A stretch of 64,000 nucleotides of DNA from Clostridia bacterium (lineage in GTDB: Bacteria > Bacillota > Clostridia > Oscillospirales > Acutalibacteraceae): contig JAFQWA010000013.1 of NCBI GenBank assembly GCA_017407705.1, positions 1 through 64,000 of the forward strand. The letters run 5' to 3'. A model generated the notes under the pieces. It was not told the origin of the DNA. It did no database searches and was given only the letters and a program-made list of their open reading frames with translations. This document shows, piece by piece, positions 9,001 to 16,537 of this stretch. Within the stretch, counting starts at the first letter, position 1, and each line of letters begins with the position of its first letter. The translations under genes and the position numbers were made by a program.

Positions 9001-9772
9001 CGGAACCAACTGTGAGTATGACTCTGCACGTGCTTTTGAAAAAGCAGGTGCTACTGCAGATATTCTGGTTGTTAAAAACCTTACTCCTGCTCACATTGAA
9101 GAGAGCATCGAGAAAATGGTTGAGATGATCAACCAGTCACAGATCATTATGATCCCCGGCGGCTTCTCAGGTGGTGACGAGCCTGACGGTTCAGGTAAAT
9201 TTATTGCTACCACCTTCCGTAACCCCAGAGTTAAAGAGGCTGTTATGGAGCTGCTTAACAAGCGTGACGGTTTGATGCTGGGTATCTGTAACGGTTTCCA
9301 GGCTCTTATTAAGCTTGGCCTTGTACCTTACGGCGAGATCCGTGATCAGCAGGAAAACGATCCTACCTTGACATTTAATACTATCGGACGTCACGTTTCA
9401 CAGATGGTTTATACCCGTGTAACCTCCACCAAATCACCTTGGCTTTCTATGTGTGAGGCAGGAGATATTCACGCTATTCCCGTATCCCACGGTGAAGGTA
9501 GATTTGTTGCAGATGAAAAGACTATTGCACAGCTTATGAAGAACGGTCAGATCGCTACTCAGTATGTTGATCTCAGCGGCAATCCCACCGGTGCAATGCC
9601 CTTCAATCCCAACGGTTCTATCTGTGCTATTGAAGGTATCACTTCACCTGACGGCCGTGTATTCGGTAAAATGGGCCATAGTGAACGTATTAACAAGGAT
9701 TGTTACGGTAATGTTCCCGGCAATAAAAATCAGAAGATATTTGAGTCCGGTGTTAAATATTACAGCTTATAA
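6020..9772 (+). CDS. purL: Phosphoribosylformylglycinamidine synthase, single-chain type
   Basis: Fourth step of de novo purine synthesis: FGAR + glutamine + ATP to FGAM. About 1250 residues, combining PurS-like, PurL (two AIRS-type halves) and glutaminase PurQ parts. Visible motifs: DTYWSDHCRHTTF, FKNETHNHPTEIEPFGGAAT in the first catalytic half, PMLGGETDTVTVMSYG and IGGKDSMSGSF in the second, then the glutaminase with PGGFSGGDEPDG, LGICNGFQAL (nucleophilic Cys) and SHGEGRF. The TTG at 6020 is preferred because AGGTGG (6009-6014) lies just ahead and gives MVRRLFVEKK; a GTG at 6011 would fall inside that binding site. No other pur genes are in the window. Confidence 0.96.
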   Translation: MVRRLFVEKKKGFDIEAQHILSDLVDSLGLDKNLEIRLFNRYDIDGLSNDEFDRAKVTVFSEPNVDNTYVDYLPLTKDWVYFSMEYLPGQYDQRADSAAQCVQLQNQSERPQVVTAKVVAFKGDMTLTTLEKVKAYLVNPVESRIASDAKPLNLDLSADVPADIKVVEGFTQMNDIEIYQYHKSMGFAMTTEDLCFCRDYFKKCERDPFVTELKVIDTYWSDHCRHTTFSTILKNIEIADCPLNQPIKATLDEYFAARQEVYGDKDKPVTLMDIATMGARLLKKRGMLNSLDESDEINACSIQVPVDVNGVVEQWLVQFKNETHNHPTEIEPFGGAATCLGGAIRDPLSGRAYVYQAMRVTGSGDPTVAFKDTMPGKLPQKKITTGAAHGYSSYGNQIGLSTGQVAEIYHSGYVAKRMEIGAVVGASPKSNVYRGVPADGYIIVLLGGRTGRDGCGGATGSSKAHDSKSIETCGAEVQKGNPPTERKIQRLFRNPEVSTLIKRCNDFGAGGVCVAIGELADGLIIDLDRVPKKYDGLDGTELAISESQERMAVVLNKDDVDKFIALSEDENLEATPVAVVTEKPVLKMLWRGKEIVKLHREFLNTNGVTGNANVFISPVNEANDYRNAVPECLKDLSVAQAFVKNLNRLEVASQKGLSERFDSSIGASTVLMPFGGKHQMTPEEAMVAKIPMLGGETDTVTVMSYGYNPCVTEESPYHGSAFAVMESLSKIAAVGANPLNVHLTFQEYFERLNAVPSRWGKPAAALLGAFAAQIGMGVASIGGKDSMSGSFNELDVPPTLVSFALAISKASETLSAALKKPGSTLLLIPMPVITKTRMPDFDKARVMYRQLHYLTQSGKVLAAGVVKEGGIAAAVAKMAFGNGYGVDFATEDKQLLFAPMTASIVVETENPNAFAGMDTVVIGTVNDTAKFTFGEIEIDMDTALKSYTSKLEGVFPTDAGVTAPMADIPLYSEHSSLAPAIKIAKPRVFIPAFPGTNCEYDSARAFEKAGATADILVVKNLTPAHIEESIEKMVEMINQSQIIMIPGGFSGGDEPDGSGKFIATTFRNPRVKEAVMELLNKRDGLMLGICNGFQALIKLGLVPYGEIRDQQENDPTLTFNTIGRHVSQMVYTRVTSTKSPWLSMCEAGDIHAIPVSHGEGRFVADEKTIAQLMKNGQIATQYVDLSGNPTGAMPFNPNGSICAIEGITSPDGRVFGKMGHSERINKDCYGNVPGNKNQKIFESGVKYYSL

Positions 9773-9786
9773 TTTGGAGTTATCTT

Positions 9787-10983
9787 ATGAAATATGTTGT
9801 TTTGCTGTGTGACGGAATGGCAGACCTTCCGGTAGCTGAGCTTGGCGGCAAGACCCCCATGCAAGCGGCACACAAACCTAATATGGACAGCCTTGCAAAA
9901 GCATCAATGCTTGGTATGTGCAAAACCGTTGCTGACGGATTAAAACCCGGCAGTGACGTGGCTAATCTCTCGGTTTTGGGTTACGACGCTAAAACCTGTT
10001 ATTCAGGCAGATCACCCTTAGAGGCGGCAAATCTTGGCATTGAGCTTACAGATAGCCAGATCGCACTCCGTTGTAACCTTGTAACTCTGTCAGACGCTGA
10101 AAATTACGCTGATCGAGTTATGGTGGATTATTGCGGTGGTGATATTACCACTGAGGAAGCCGATGAGCTTATTAAAGCGCTGGAAAAAGAGTTTGGCGAT
10201 AATACCCGTCATTTCTACACAGGTGTTCAGTACCGCCACTGCTTGGTGGTTGAAGACGGTAAGTTGGGTCTGCAGCTTACTCCGCCCCACGATATTTCAG
10301 ATAAGGTTGTGGGTGAGTATTTGTCTAAGGTTCCTGAGGCCAAGCAGTTTATAGAGCTTATGGAACAAAGCGTTAAGGTGCTGGAAAATCATCCCGTTAA
10401 CAAAAAGCGTGTGGCTGAGGGTAAGCGCCCTGCCAATTCTGCTTGGTTCTGGGGTGAGGGCAAACGTCCTAACTTAGAGAAATTCTATGACAAGTTTAAG
10501 GTTAAGGGTGCTGTGGTTTCTGCAGTTGACCTTATCCGTGGTATCGGTAAGTTGGCAGATATGCAGGTAGCCGTTGTTGACGGTGCTACCGGCTATATCG
10601 ACACTAACTTTGAAGGCAAAGCAGCAGCCGCTATCGACCTGCTTAAAACCAACGATTTTGTGTTTATCCACCTTGAAGCACCCGATGAGTGCGGTCACAG
10701 AGGCGAGATAGCTAACAAAGTTAAAGCCATTGAGCTTATTGATGAGAAGGTTTTAGCACCCGTTACTGAGGCTTTAGAGCAGTATGATGATTATAAGATC
10801 TTAATTATGCCCGATCATCCTACTCCCCTTTCCATTAAAACTCACTCAGCAGCCCCCGTTCCCTTTATGATATACCAAAAAAGTGTAGCTAAAGAGGGTG
10901 CTGTGTTTACTGAGGAGAACGCTGAAAAGGCAAATAATTACATTGAAAACAGCGGCGATTTAATGCCCATGTTTATAGGTTAA
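9787..10983 (+). CDS. ApgM-type phosphoglycerate mutase / proposed homoserine kinase
   Basis: 398-residue member of the alkaline phosphatase superfamily, archaeal-type cofactor-independent phosphoglycerate mutase branch. Metal and catalytic motifs: LLCDGMADLP at the N terminus, GSDVANLSVLGYD (the serine that is phosphorylated in the mutases), HLEAPDECGHRGE and MPDHPTP. NCBI-type annotation splits this family between 2,3-bisphosphoglycerate-independent mutase and a non-homologous homoserine kinase reported from Bacteroides-like genomes; sequence alone does not decide. It starts 14 nt after purL with RBS TTGGAG and is followed 4 nt later by the SDR gene, so the three are probably co-transcribed. 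Confidence 0.8.
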   Translation: MKYVVLLCDGMADLPVAELGGKTPMQAAHKPNMDSLAKASMLGMCKTVADGLKPGSDVANLSVLGYDAKTCYSGRSPLEAANLGIELTDSQIALRCNLVTLSDAENYADRVMVDYCGGDITTEEADELIKALEKEFGDNTRHFYTGVQYRHCLVVEDGKLGLQLTPPHDISDKVVGEYLSKVPEAKQFIELMEQSVKVLENHPVNKKRVAEGKRPANSAWFWGEGKRPNLEKFYDKFKVKGAVVSAVDLIRGIGKLADMQVAVVDGATGYIDTNFEGKAAAAIDLLKTNDFVFIHLEAPDECGHRGEIANKVKAIELIDEKVLAPVTEALEQYDDYKILIMPDHPTPLSIKTHSAAPVPFMIYQKSVAKEGAVFTEENAEKANNYIENSGDLMPMFIG

Positions 10984-10987
10984 TGCT

Positions 10988-11722
10988 ATGAATAAAACTG
11001 TTGTTATTACCGGTGCAGCTCGTGGTATCGGCAGGCAGACTGCCATCTTATTCGCTCAAAAAGGCTACAACGTTGCAGTTAATTACTTTAGCAACGATGC
11101 TATGGCAAACTCCCTGATTGATGAGCTTAAAGGTATGGGCTGCTTTGCAAAGGCGTATAAAGTCGATGTGGCTGACTTATCTGCAGTAGATGCTATGATA
11201 AAGCTGATAATACGGGATTTCGGCGGCATTTCGGTGGTTGTGAACAATGCAGGTGTTGCCCTTTATAAAGTAATGACCGATGTTACCGATGATGAGTTTG
11301 ACCGCTTGATGAACGTTAATGTCAAAGGCGTGTTCAATGTATCCAAAGCGGTTTTGCCCCACTTTATAAACAAAAAGCAAGGCAAAATTATAAACGTCTC
11401 ATCTATGTGGGGTGTTACCGGCGCTTCCTGTGAGGTGGTTTACTCTGCTTCAAAGGCGGCGGTTATCGGTTTTACCAAGGCTCTTGCCAAAGAGGTAGGC
11501 CCTTCAAATATTCAGGTAAACTGTGTTGCCCCCGGTGTGATACAAACCGATATGACCTCAAACCTTGACAAAACCGCCTTAGATCAGCTTATTGACGAAA
11601 CCCCAATAATGCGTTTGGGCACTGCTGATGACGTGGCAAAGTCTATTGCGTTTTTAGCAAGTGACGATGCAGATTTCATCACAGGTCAGGTAATAAACGT
11701 AAACGGCGGAATAGTAATATAA
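10988..11722 (+). CDS. Short-chain dehydrogenase, YmfI-like (EF-P 5-aminopentanone reductase candidate)
   Basis: 244 residues, complete classical SDR: TGAARGIG dinucleotide-binding motif (9-16), NNAG (86-89), catalytic serine in NVSS (about 138-139), YSASK with Y152 and K156, and the C-terminal INVNGG. NYF after the second strand suggests NADPH use. The block SSMWGVTGASCEVVYSAS is close to Bacillus YmfI-type enzymes, which reduce 5-aminopentanone on elongation factor P; FabG-like oxoacyl reductase is the alternative. No efp gene is nearby. It closes the purL transcription unit at a strong terminator. Confidence 0.78.
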   Translation: MNKTVVITGAARGIGRQTAILFAQKGYNVAVNYFSNDAMANSLIDELKGMGCFAKAYKVDVADLSAVDAMIKLIIRDFGGISVVVNNAGVALYKVMTDVTDDEFDRLMNVNVKGVFNVSKAVLPHFINKKQGKIINVSSMWGVTGASCEVVYSASKAAVIGFTKALAKEVGPSNIQVNCVAPGVIQTDMTSNLDKTALDQLIDETPIMRLGTADDVAKSIAFLASDDADFITGQVINVNGGIVI

Positions 11723-11727
11723 AGTAA

Positions 11728-11755
11728 AAAGCATCTATCTTTCGATAGATGCTTT
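11728..11755. terminator. Bidirectional terminator between convergent genes
   Basis: AAAGCATCTATC (11728-11739) and GATAGATGCTTT (11744-11755) form a 12-bp perfect stem with a TTTC loop. T-runs on both strands serve the SDR gene and the convergent radical SAM gene, whose stop codon touches the stem. Confidence 0.9.
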
Positions 11756-12681
11756 TATATTTTATCTCCCTGATAAATATCATTATCAGCCATATATTTA
11801 TCAATAGCGCCCAGCACTGCAATTTTATCTCTGCTCCATAACGGTGCAATCAGCTTTGACTTATCCCCATCTCCCGTTATACGCTCTATGACAGTCTGCG
11901 GCGGTAAATACCTTAACTGCTCTACCACGGTTTTCACGTAATCATCACGGCTCATTACTTTAATCTCGCCGTTTTCAAACTCTCGGGCCATTTTAGTGCC
12001 CTTTATTATGTGCAGCAGATGTATCTTTACACCACCCGGTGATAACTTCCCTACCACTTTAGCTGTGTTTATCATCATATTATAATCCTCATTTGGCAAA
12101 CCGTTTATAATATGCACACAGGTACGGATATTATACTTTTTCAGCAAATTATACCCCTGCAAAAACTCATCAAAGCTATGACCTCTGTTTATCTGCTCAG
12201 CAGTTTCATCACTTACCGTCTGCAGTCCCAATTCCACTGTTAAATTAGTTTTTTCAGATAATTCCTTTAAATATTTCACCTTATCCTCGTCTAAACAGTC
12301 GGCTCTTGTTGCAATGGAAATGCCGCACACATCGGGATTTTCAAGGGCTTTTGAGAAGGTACGCTTTAACAAATCTAAGGATGCATAGGTGTTGCTGTGA
12401 GCCTGAAAATAGGCAATTATACCAACGTCCTGATGCTTTTCCCTTATTCTGCTTATTTCCCTTTTTAGCTGCTCCTCAATGGGCACAGTACAGCTATTTG
12501 TAAAATAACCGCTACCGCCGTCACAGTAAGTGCAGCCACCAACACCCTTAGTGCCGTCAATATTCGGGCAGGTAAACCCTGCATCAATAACCGCCTTGTA
12601 ACACTTACCACCGTGATGCTTTGAGTAGTAATGCAGCGTGTGGTACCGCTTGTTATCGTCTGAATATAAAAATCCGCTCAA
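11755..12681 (-). CDS. Radical SAM protein, YhcC/TIGR01212 family
   Basis: 308 residues. The cluster motif is the family-specific long form: CPNIDGTKGVGGCTYC, cysteines C38, C50 and C53, binding a 4Fe-4S cluster that cleaves S-adenosylmethionine. YFQAHSNTYA, ISIATRADC and VELGLQT are the downstream TIM-barrel strands typical of YhcC. The substrate of YhcC-like proteins is not securely known. The TTG start follows GGGAAG with 10-nt spacing. A divergent promoter pair lies between it and the aldo/keto reductase gene. Confidence 0.87.
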   Translation of the reverse strand: MSGFLYSDDNKRYHTLHYYSKHHGGKCYKAVIDAGFTCPNIDGTKGVGGCTYCDGGSGYFTNSCTVPIEEQLKREISRIREKHQDVGIIAYFQAHSNTYASLDLLKRTFSKALENPDVCGISIATRADCLDEDKVKYLKELSEKTNLTVELGLQTVSDETAEQINRGHSFDEFLQGYNLLKKYNIRTCVHIINGLPNEDYNMMINTAKVVGKLSPGGVKIHLLHIIKGTKMAREFENGEIKVMSRDDYVKTVVEQLRYLPPQTVIERITGDGDKSKLIAPLWSRDKIAVLGAIDKYMADNDIYQGDKI

Positions 12682-12682
12682 C

Positions 12683-12711
12683 TTGACACATCTTCCCTTT
12701 AGTAATATACT
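12683..12711 (+). promoter_or_regulatory. Promoter of the aldo/keto reductase gene
   Basis: Consensus TTGACA (12683-12688), 17-nt spacer, TATACT (12706-12711). The -35 box begins only 2 nt from the start codon of the divergent gene. Confidence 0.7.
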
Positions 12712-12714
12712 TTT

Positions 12715-12743
12715 ATTATACTGGATATTGGTGAGGTAAGCAA
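12715..12743 (-). promoter_or_regulatory. Promoter of the radical SAM gene
   Basis: On the minus strand TTGCTT, 17-nt spacer, perfect TATAAT (12720-12715). The -35 box abuts the ATG of the divergent reductase, so the two promoters are interleaved within 61 nt and could interfere with each other. Confidence 0.6.
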
Positions 12744-13673
12744 ATGGAATCTTTGAAAATAGAGGATATTTTAGTATCCAAGCTCATTATGGGCACTGAT
12801 AAAATAGATACAATAGGCACTGATAAGGATGTTTTTGCCCTTTACGACGGTTATATTAACAAAGGCGGAAACTGCTTTGACACCGCAAGAATGTACGTTA
12901 ACGGGCAAAGTGAGGAGGTTTTAGGCAGATATTTAAAGTCACGCCGTAACAGAGATGATGTGATAATCTCCACTAAAGGCGGATTTCCTCATCTTAATGA
13001 TAAGACCCGCTCACGTTTATCAAAGGATGAGATATTCAGTGACTGCGATGCAAGTTTAAAGGCGTTGCAGATTGACAAAATCGACCTATACTGGCTGCAT
13101 CGTGATGATGAGAGTATTGATGTGGGTGAAATAATTGAGCCGTTAAACGAGCTTATAAAGCTCGGTAAAGTGGATAAGATAGGTGCATCAAACTGGTCGA
13201 CCCAGCGTATTGAACAAGCCAACAACTATGCTAAAAGTCACGGACTAAAGGGCTTTAGTGCCAGTCAAATCCAGTGGAGTGCCGCTGTGTCGGATGAAGT
13301 GCGTTACAACGATTACGGACTGAAAATTATGCACAAGTCTCAGTATGACTGGTACTTAAAAAGCAATATGCCCATCTTTGCATTCGCACCTATTGCCAAC
13401 GGATTTTTTAATAAGCTGAGCAGTGTTGGTGCAAACGGTATGTCAGACAAGCTAAAAGCGAGGTTTTTATGTGATGAAAACTTGCGTAGAGCCCATATAT
13501 TAAGTGATATATGCCACGGCAAAAACTGTTCTGTTACCAACGCGGCACTGGCGTATCTTATATTTAACAAGCTCCCCACTGCCGCCATAACCGGTGCTAA
13601 AACAATGGCTTATCTTAATGACGCATTTGATACCTTTAATTTTAATTTTGATCAGTTTGATTTTGAAATTTAA
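12744..13673 (+). CDS. Aldo/keto reductase
   Basis: 309-residue NAD(P)H-dependent carbonyl reductase fold. The catalytic tetrad is visible: D46 in CFDTARMY, Y51, K78 in ISTKGG and H119 in YWLHRDD. IGASNWSTQRIEQA, QIQWSA and the C-terminal PTAAITGAKTMAYL correspond to the cofactor-binding strands of the AKR barrel. The start is ATG with GAGGTAAG upstream. Monocistronic. The natural substrate cannot be deduced; many such clostridial enzymes act on sugars or small aldehydes. Confidence 0.9.
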   Translation: MESLKIEDILVSKLIMGTDKIDTIGTDKDVFALYDGYINKGGNCFDTARMYVNGQSEEVLGRYLKSRRNRDDVIISTKGGFPHLNDKTRSRLSKDEIFSDCDASLKALQIDKIDLYWLHRDDESIDVGEIIEPLNELIKLGKVDKIGASNWSTQRIEQANNYAKSHGLKGFSASQIQWSAAVSDEVRYNDYGLKIMHKSQYDWYLKSNMPIFAFAPIANGFFNKLSSVGANGMSDKLKARFLCDENLRRAHILSDICHGKNCSVTNAALAYLIFNKLPTAAITGAKTMAYLNDAFDTFNFNFDQFDFEI

Positions 13674-13720
13674 TGTATTATTAAAGTAATATTCGCCAAA
13701 ATAATATTGAGGTGAATTTT

Positions 13721-13867
13721 ATGAATAATATTTTCAGCAACAGCGACGTTCAGCAGTATTTTAACACTCTGCCACCTGCAGTGCAGGAAACTGTGATTCA
13801 AAGTGGTGTGCAGATCACATCTGTTGACCATTTAAAGCAAGTAGTAGAAAATTTTCAGAGCAAATAA
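13721..13867 (+). CDS. Small protein of 48 residues, unknown function
   Basis: A short gene with good signals: ATG at 13721 preceded by TTGAGGTG (6-nt spacing), stop TAA at 13865-13867, and a strong terminator 5 nt further. The product starts MNNIFSNSDVQQYF, contains a predicted helix rich in Val, Gln and Glu (LPPAVQETVIQSG, then DHLKQVVENFQSK), is soluble and slightly acidic, and has no Cys or signal peptide. No family recognised. It stands between the reductase and the TVP38-type gene, each with separate signals, so it is an independent small gene or the tail of the reductase transcript. Confidence 0.7.
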   Translation: MNNIFSNSDVQQYFNTLPPAVQETVIQSGVQITSVDHLKQVVENFQSK

Positions 13868-13872
13868 TTTAA

Positions 13873-13904
13873 TCCCCGATAACTCAAATTATCGGGGAAT
13901 TTTT
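13873..13904 (+). terminator. Terminator after the 48-residue gene
   Basis: TCCCCGATAA (13873-13882) and TTATCGGGGA (13889-13898), 10-bp perfect stem, loop CTCAAA, followed by ATTTTT and more T. Confidence 0.92.
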
Positions 13905-13918
13905 CTATTTTTTTAAAG

Positions 13919-13947
13919 TTGTAACTTGTCAAAAACTGTGGTATAAT
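13919..13947 (+). promoter_or_regulatory. Promoter of the TVP38-like gene
   Basis: TTGTAA (13919-13924), 17-nt spacer, perfect TATAAT (13942-13947) with TGTG one base upstream (extended -10). The RBS AAGGGGGG follows. Confidence 0.65.
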
Positions 13948-13972
13948 GTTGCCTTAGAAGGGGGGTTTAGCT

Positions 13973-14671
13973 GTGAATAGTAAAAAAAGCATTTTTTCTA
14001 ACAGAAATATCTATCTGATAATTTCATTTACTGTGCTTATAGCCCTTATGACAATAGGCTCCATTCTTTTGGGACCTCATCTTGTGGATGCAGTAAAGGA
14101 TCCCCAAAAGTTCCGTGAGTTGCTTGGTACCGGTGTAAAGAGTTATTTTATTTTTCTCGGTATTCAGATGGCACAAATAATCTTTGCCTTTATCCCCGGC
14201 GAAGTAGTGGAAATCGGTGCCGGCTATGTTTACGGTAATTTCAAAGGCACTGTTTTGTGTATGCTTGGCTCAGCGGTTGCAACCTTTATAATTTTCGGAC
14301 TTACCCGTATGCTTGGCAAAAAATTTACCAGCATAATGATAGACTCTAAGGACTTTAAACGTCTTAAATTTCTGCAAAACGAGAAAAATCTCGAGTTGTT
14401 ATTTATACTTTTGTATTTTATTCCCGGCACTCCTAAGGATCTGATTACGTATTTTGCAGGTGTTACTAAAATAAAGTTCGGTGTGTTTATGGTAATCAGC
14501 ACCTTTTGCAGAATCCCGTCTATACTCACCTCCACTCTTGTAGGCTCAGCTTTGGGTGAGGAACGGTATTTAATGTCTGTAATAGTTTTTGCGATTACGG
14601 GTGTTATAGCGATCATAGGTCTGTATGTTTACCACCGTATTTCCAAAAAGAGTAATAATGAACAAGAATAA
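13973..14671 (+). CDS. TVP38/TMEM64 (VTT/DedA-like) membrane protein
   Basis: 232 residues with about six hydrophobic segments. The GTG start follows AAGGGGGGTTTAGCT. The VTT core shows IPGEVVEIGAGYVYGNFKG (about residues 66-85), then the glycine-rich re-entrant part CMLGSAVATFIIFGLTR and, near residue 150, YFIPGTPKDLITYFAG, the second conserved proline-rich loop. Members of this superfamily have been linked to lipid scrambling or transport of lipid carriers in membranes; the role here is inferred only at family level. Flanked by its own promoter and terminator, so monocistronic. Confidence 0.88.
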   Translation: MNSKKSIFSNRNIYLIISFTVLIALMTIGSILLGPHLVDAVKDPQKFRELLGTGVKSYFIFLGIQMAQIIFAFIPGEVVEIGAGYVYGNFKGTVLCMLGSAVATFIIFGLTRMLGKKFTSIMIDSKDFKRLKFLQNEKNLELLFILLYFIPGTPKDLITYFAGVTKIKFGVFMVISTFCRIPSILTSTLVGSALGEERYLMSVIVFAITGVIAIIGLYVYHRISKKSNNEQE

Positions 14672-14696
14672 AAAAGCACTCCATAGGAGTGCTTTT
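14672..14696. terminator. Bidirectional terminator
   Basis: AAAAGCACTCC (14672-14682) and GGAGTGCTTTT (14686-14696), 11-bp perfect stem with a 3-nt loop, shared by the TVP38-like gene and the convergent gene ending at 14699. Confidence 0.9.
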
Positions 14697-14698
14697 TA

Positions 14699-15136
14699 TT
14701 ATCTTAAAAACGGTTTTAATTTTTCAATATTATCTTCCTGAATTTTAATCAGCTCGTCTGCAAGGTCTGTGATCTGAGATGATGCATCGGGGTGGGCATT
14801 TTTAGTTTTGGTAATGCCGATAACCCCCATATTATTGCCCTGAATCATCAAATCGGCGATATGAGATGAGGTGGAGTCCATCATTGTGTTAAGCTGAACG
14901 CCCATCCAAGCGCCGAATTCCTGCATTTTAGGCAGATCCTCGGGGTCATCGTGACGTCGGTGCATCTCAGCCACTGCCTTTTCCTTAAACTTGTTATAAA
15001 CCGACTGTTCTCTCTGCAGCTCATTTTTAAGCTCCGCATTATTGACCTTGGGCAAGATCATATCAATGGTCTCTACTCCCATCAGCGAACCTCTGTAAAT
15101 CTCTGCTAAATAATCACTTTCATTTGCTTTTTGCAT
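14699..15136 (-). CDS. Conserved helical protein of unknown function
   Basis: 145 residues, start supported by AAGGAGG 8 nt ahead. Predicted almost entirely helical, in four helices: EIYRGSLMGVETIDMIL, a charged helix with ELKNELQREQSVYNKFKE, a helix starting WMGVQLNTMMD with SSHIADLMIQGN, and a C-terminal amphipathic helix ending in EKLKPFLR. The pattern recalls ferritin-like or DUF-type four-helix bundles, but the paired E-x-x-H iron motifs are not evident. No signal peptide. It follows the RsmF-type gene on the same strand by 41 nt with its own RBS. Confidence 0.65.
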   Translation of the reverse strand: MQKANESDYLAEIYRGSLMGVETIDMILPKVNNAELKNELQREQSVYNKFKEKAVAEMHRRHDDPEDLPKMQEFGAWMGVQLNTMMDSTSSHIADLMIQGNNMGVIGITKTKNAHPDASSQITDLADELIKIQEDNIEKLKPFLR

Positions 15137-15177
15137 AATAAATCCTCCTTTTTGAATTTATTATCTGCAAAAAGCTT

Positions 15178-16524
15178 TTATAATATACGCAATCCCTTCG
15201 GATAATGATTTTTCAGCATACCGTTTGACGCTTTGCCAAATCCCATAACCATACCGTTTACCGCCACACCGCAATAACCCTTTTTATCGCAAGGTATCTC
15301 GGCACCCTTTAAAAACTGAGTGCAAAGTGGATCGTTGGCATCTAATTCAACCACATTTTTTAAGTGCTCGCACTTTGACGCCATATAAAGTGCGTGTTCG
15401 GGCTGAAATCGGTTTTTTACAAACTTTCCTGCCTCAACGCCGCATTTTAATATATGCAATCCGCTTAAATCGGGCACTGACTGGGGCAAAATTATAACGC
15501 TATCCCCTATCTGAGTTAGCCTGCCGTGATCACAGTTAAACTGCGACTGCCAGAACTCACGGAACATATTATCATCGGCTAAAGGCTTAAGCTTCAACTC
15601 ACCCACATAGCAGTCCTCATCACCGCATTTTCTGAGTCTTGCCACAAAATGGCCCTCACCGCCGTCACAAGGCAGAATTCGTCTTGCAAGGGTAATTTCG
15701 GGATTATCACAAAAATGGGTGTAGGCAGGCCTGCCAAACTGCTTACTGATTGCTTCCAGTTTAAACTCACTGTGACTTTGCAAAAACTTATCAATAACCA
15801 GCTCGTTTTCCTCACCTGAAAGAGTGCAGGTGGAATACACCATAACACCGCCGTTTTTCAGCGCCTTACAAGCACTCTCTAAAATTTTTAACTGACGATC
15901 AGCACAAACGCTTCGGTTTTCCTCTTTCCACTCAGTAACAGCATTGGGTTCCCTACGCACCATACCCTCACCTGAACAAGGTGCGTCCACCAACACTTTA
16001 TCGAAATACCCCTGCAGCTTACTGCACAAAACATCGGGATGAGCATTTGACACCACCGAGTTAGTAATGCCCATACGCTCCATATTAGAGCACAGTATCT
16101 TAGCACGTGAACCCACTATCTCATTAGACCAGATAAGTCCGCTACCTTTGAGCTGGTCGGCAATCTGGGTGGACTTTCCGCCGGGTGCAGCACACAAATC
16201 CAACACCTTATCCCCTGTTTGCACCTCAAGTGCCGATACTGCCGACATAGCAGACGGCTCTTGTAAATAAAAAGCACCTGCGTGGTGAAGGGGGTGGTTG
16301 CCAAGCCCTTTAATATTATTATCTATGTAGAACCCCTCATCATAAAAGGGGGTTTTTGTCATTTTTATATTCAAAATTGATGCAAGCTTTTCTGCATCTG
16401 TTTTTAAAGTATTTACTCTAAGCCCTCTGAAAGGCTCATTATCAAAGGATGCTTTATATTGCTCAAAATCCTCTTGCAAGGTGTTTTTCATACACTGAAA
16501 AAACGCATTATCAAGCTGTAACAT
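15178..16524 (-). CDS. RsmF/RsmB-type rRNA (cytosine-5) methyltransferase
   Basis: NOL1/NOP2/Sun family enzyme transferring a methyl group from S-adenosylmethionine to a cytosine of 16S rRNA. 448 residues. SAM motif LCAAPGGKSTQIADQL (about residues 110-125), NPPR-equivalent VDAPCSGEGMVRR carrying one catalytic Cys, and VYSTCTLSGEENE with the other. The C-terminal third, with a PUA-like end (CGVAVNGMVMGFGKASNG), matches YebU/RsmF rather than RsmB. The start has GGAGGATTTAT upstream. It is 13 nt after the YitT gene, so both are likely one transcript. Confidence 0.9.
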   Translation of the reverse strand: MLQLDNAFFQCMKNTLQEDFEQYKASFDNEPFRGLRVNTLKTDAEKLASILNIKMTKTPFYDEGFYIDNNIKGLGNHPLHHAGAFYLQEPSAMSAVSALEVQTGDKVLDLCAAPGGKSTQIADQLKGSGLIWSNEIVGSRAKILCSNMERMGITNSVVSNAHPDVLCSKLQGYFDKVLVDAPCSGEGMVRREPNAVTEWKEENRSVCADRQLKILESACKALKNGGVMVYSTCTLSGEENELVIDKFLQSHSEFKLEAISKQFGRPAYTHFCDNPEITLARRILPCDGGEGHFVARLRKCGDEDCYVGELKLKPLADDNMFREFWQSQFNCDHGRLTQIGDSVIILPQSVPDLSGLHILKCGVEAGKFVKNRFQPEHALYMASKCEHLKNVVELDANDPLCTQFLKGAEIPCDKKGYCGVAVNGMVMGFGKASNGMLKNHYPKGLRIL

Positions 16525-16537
16525 ATAAATCCTCCAA

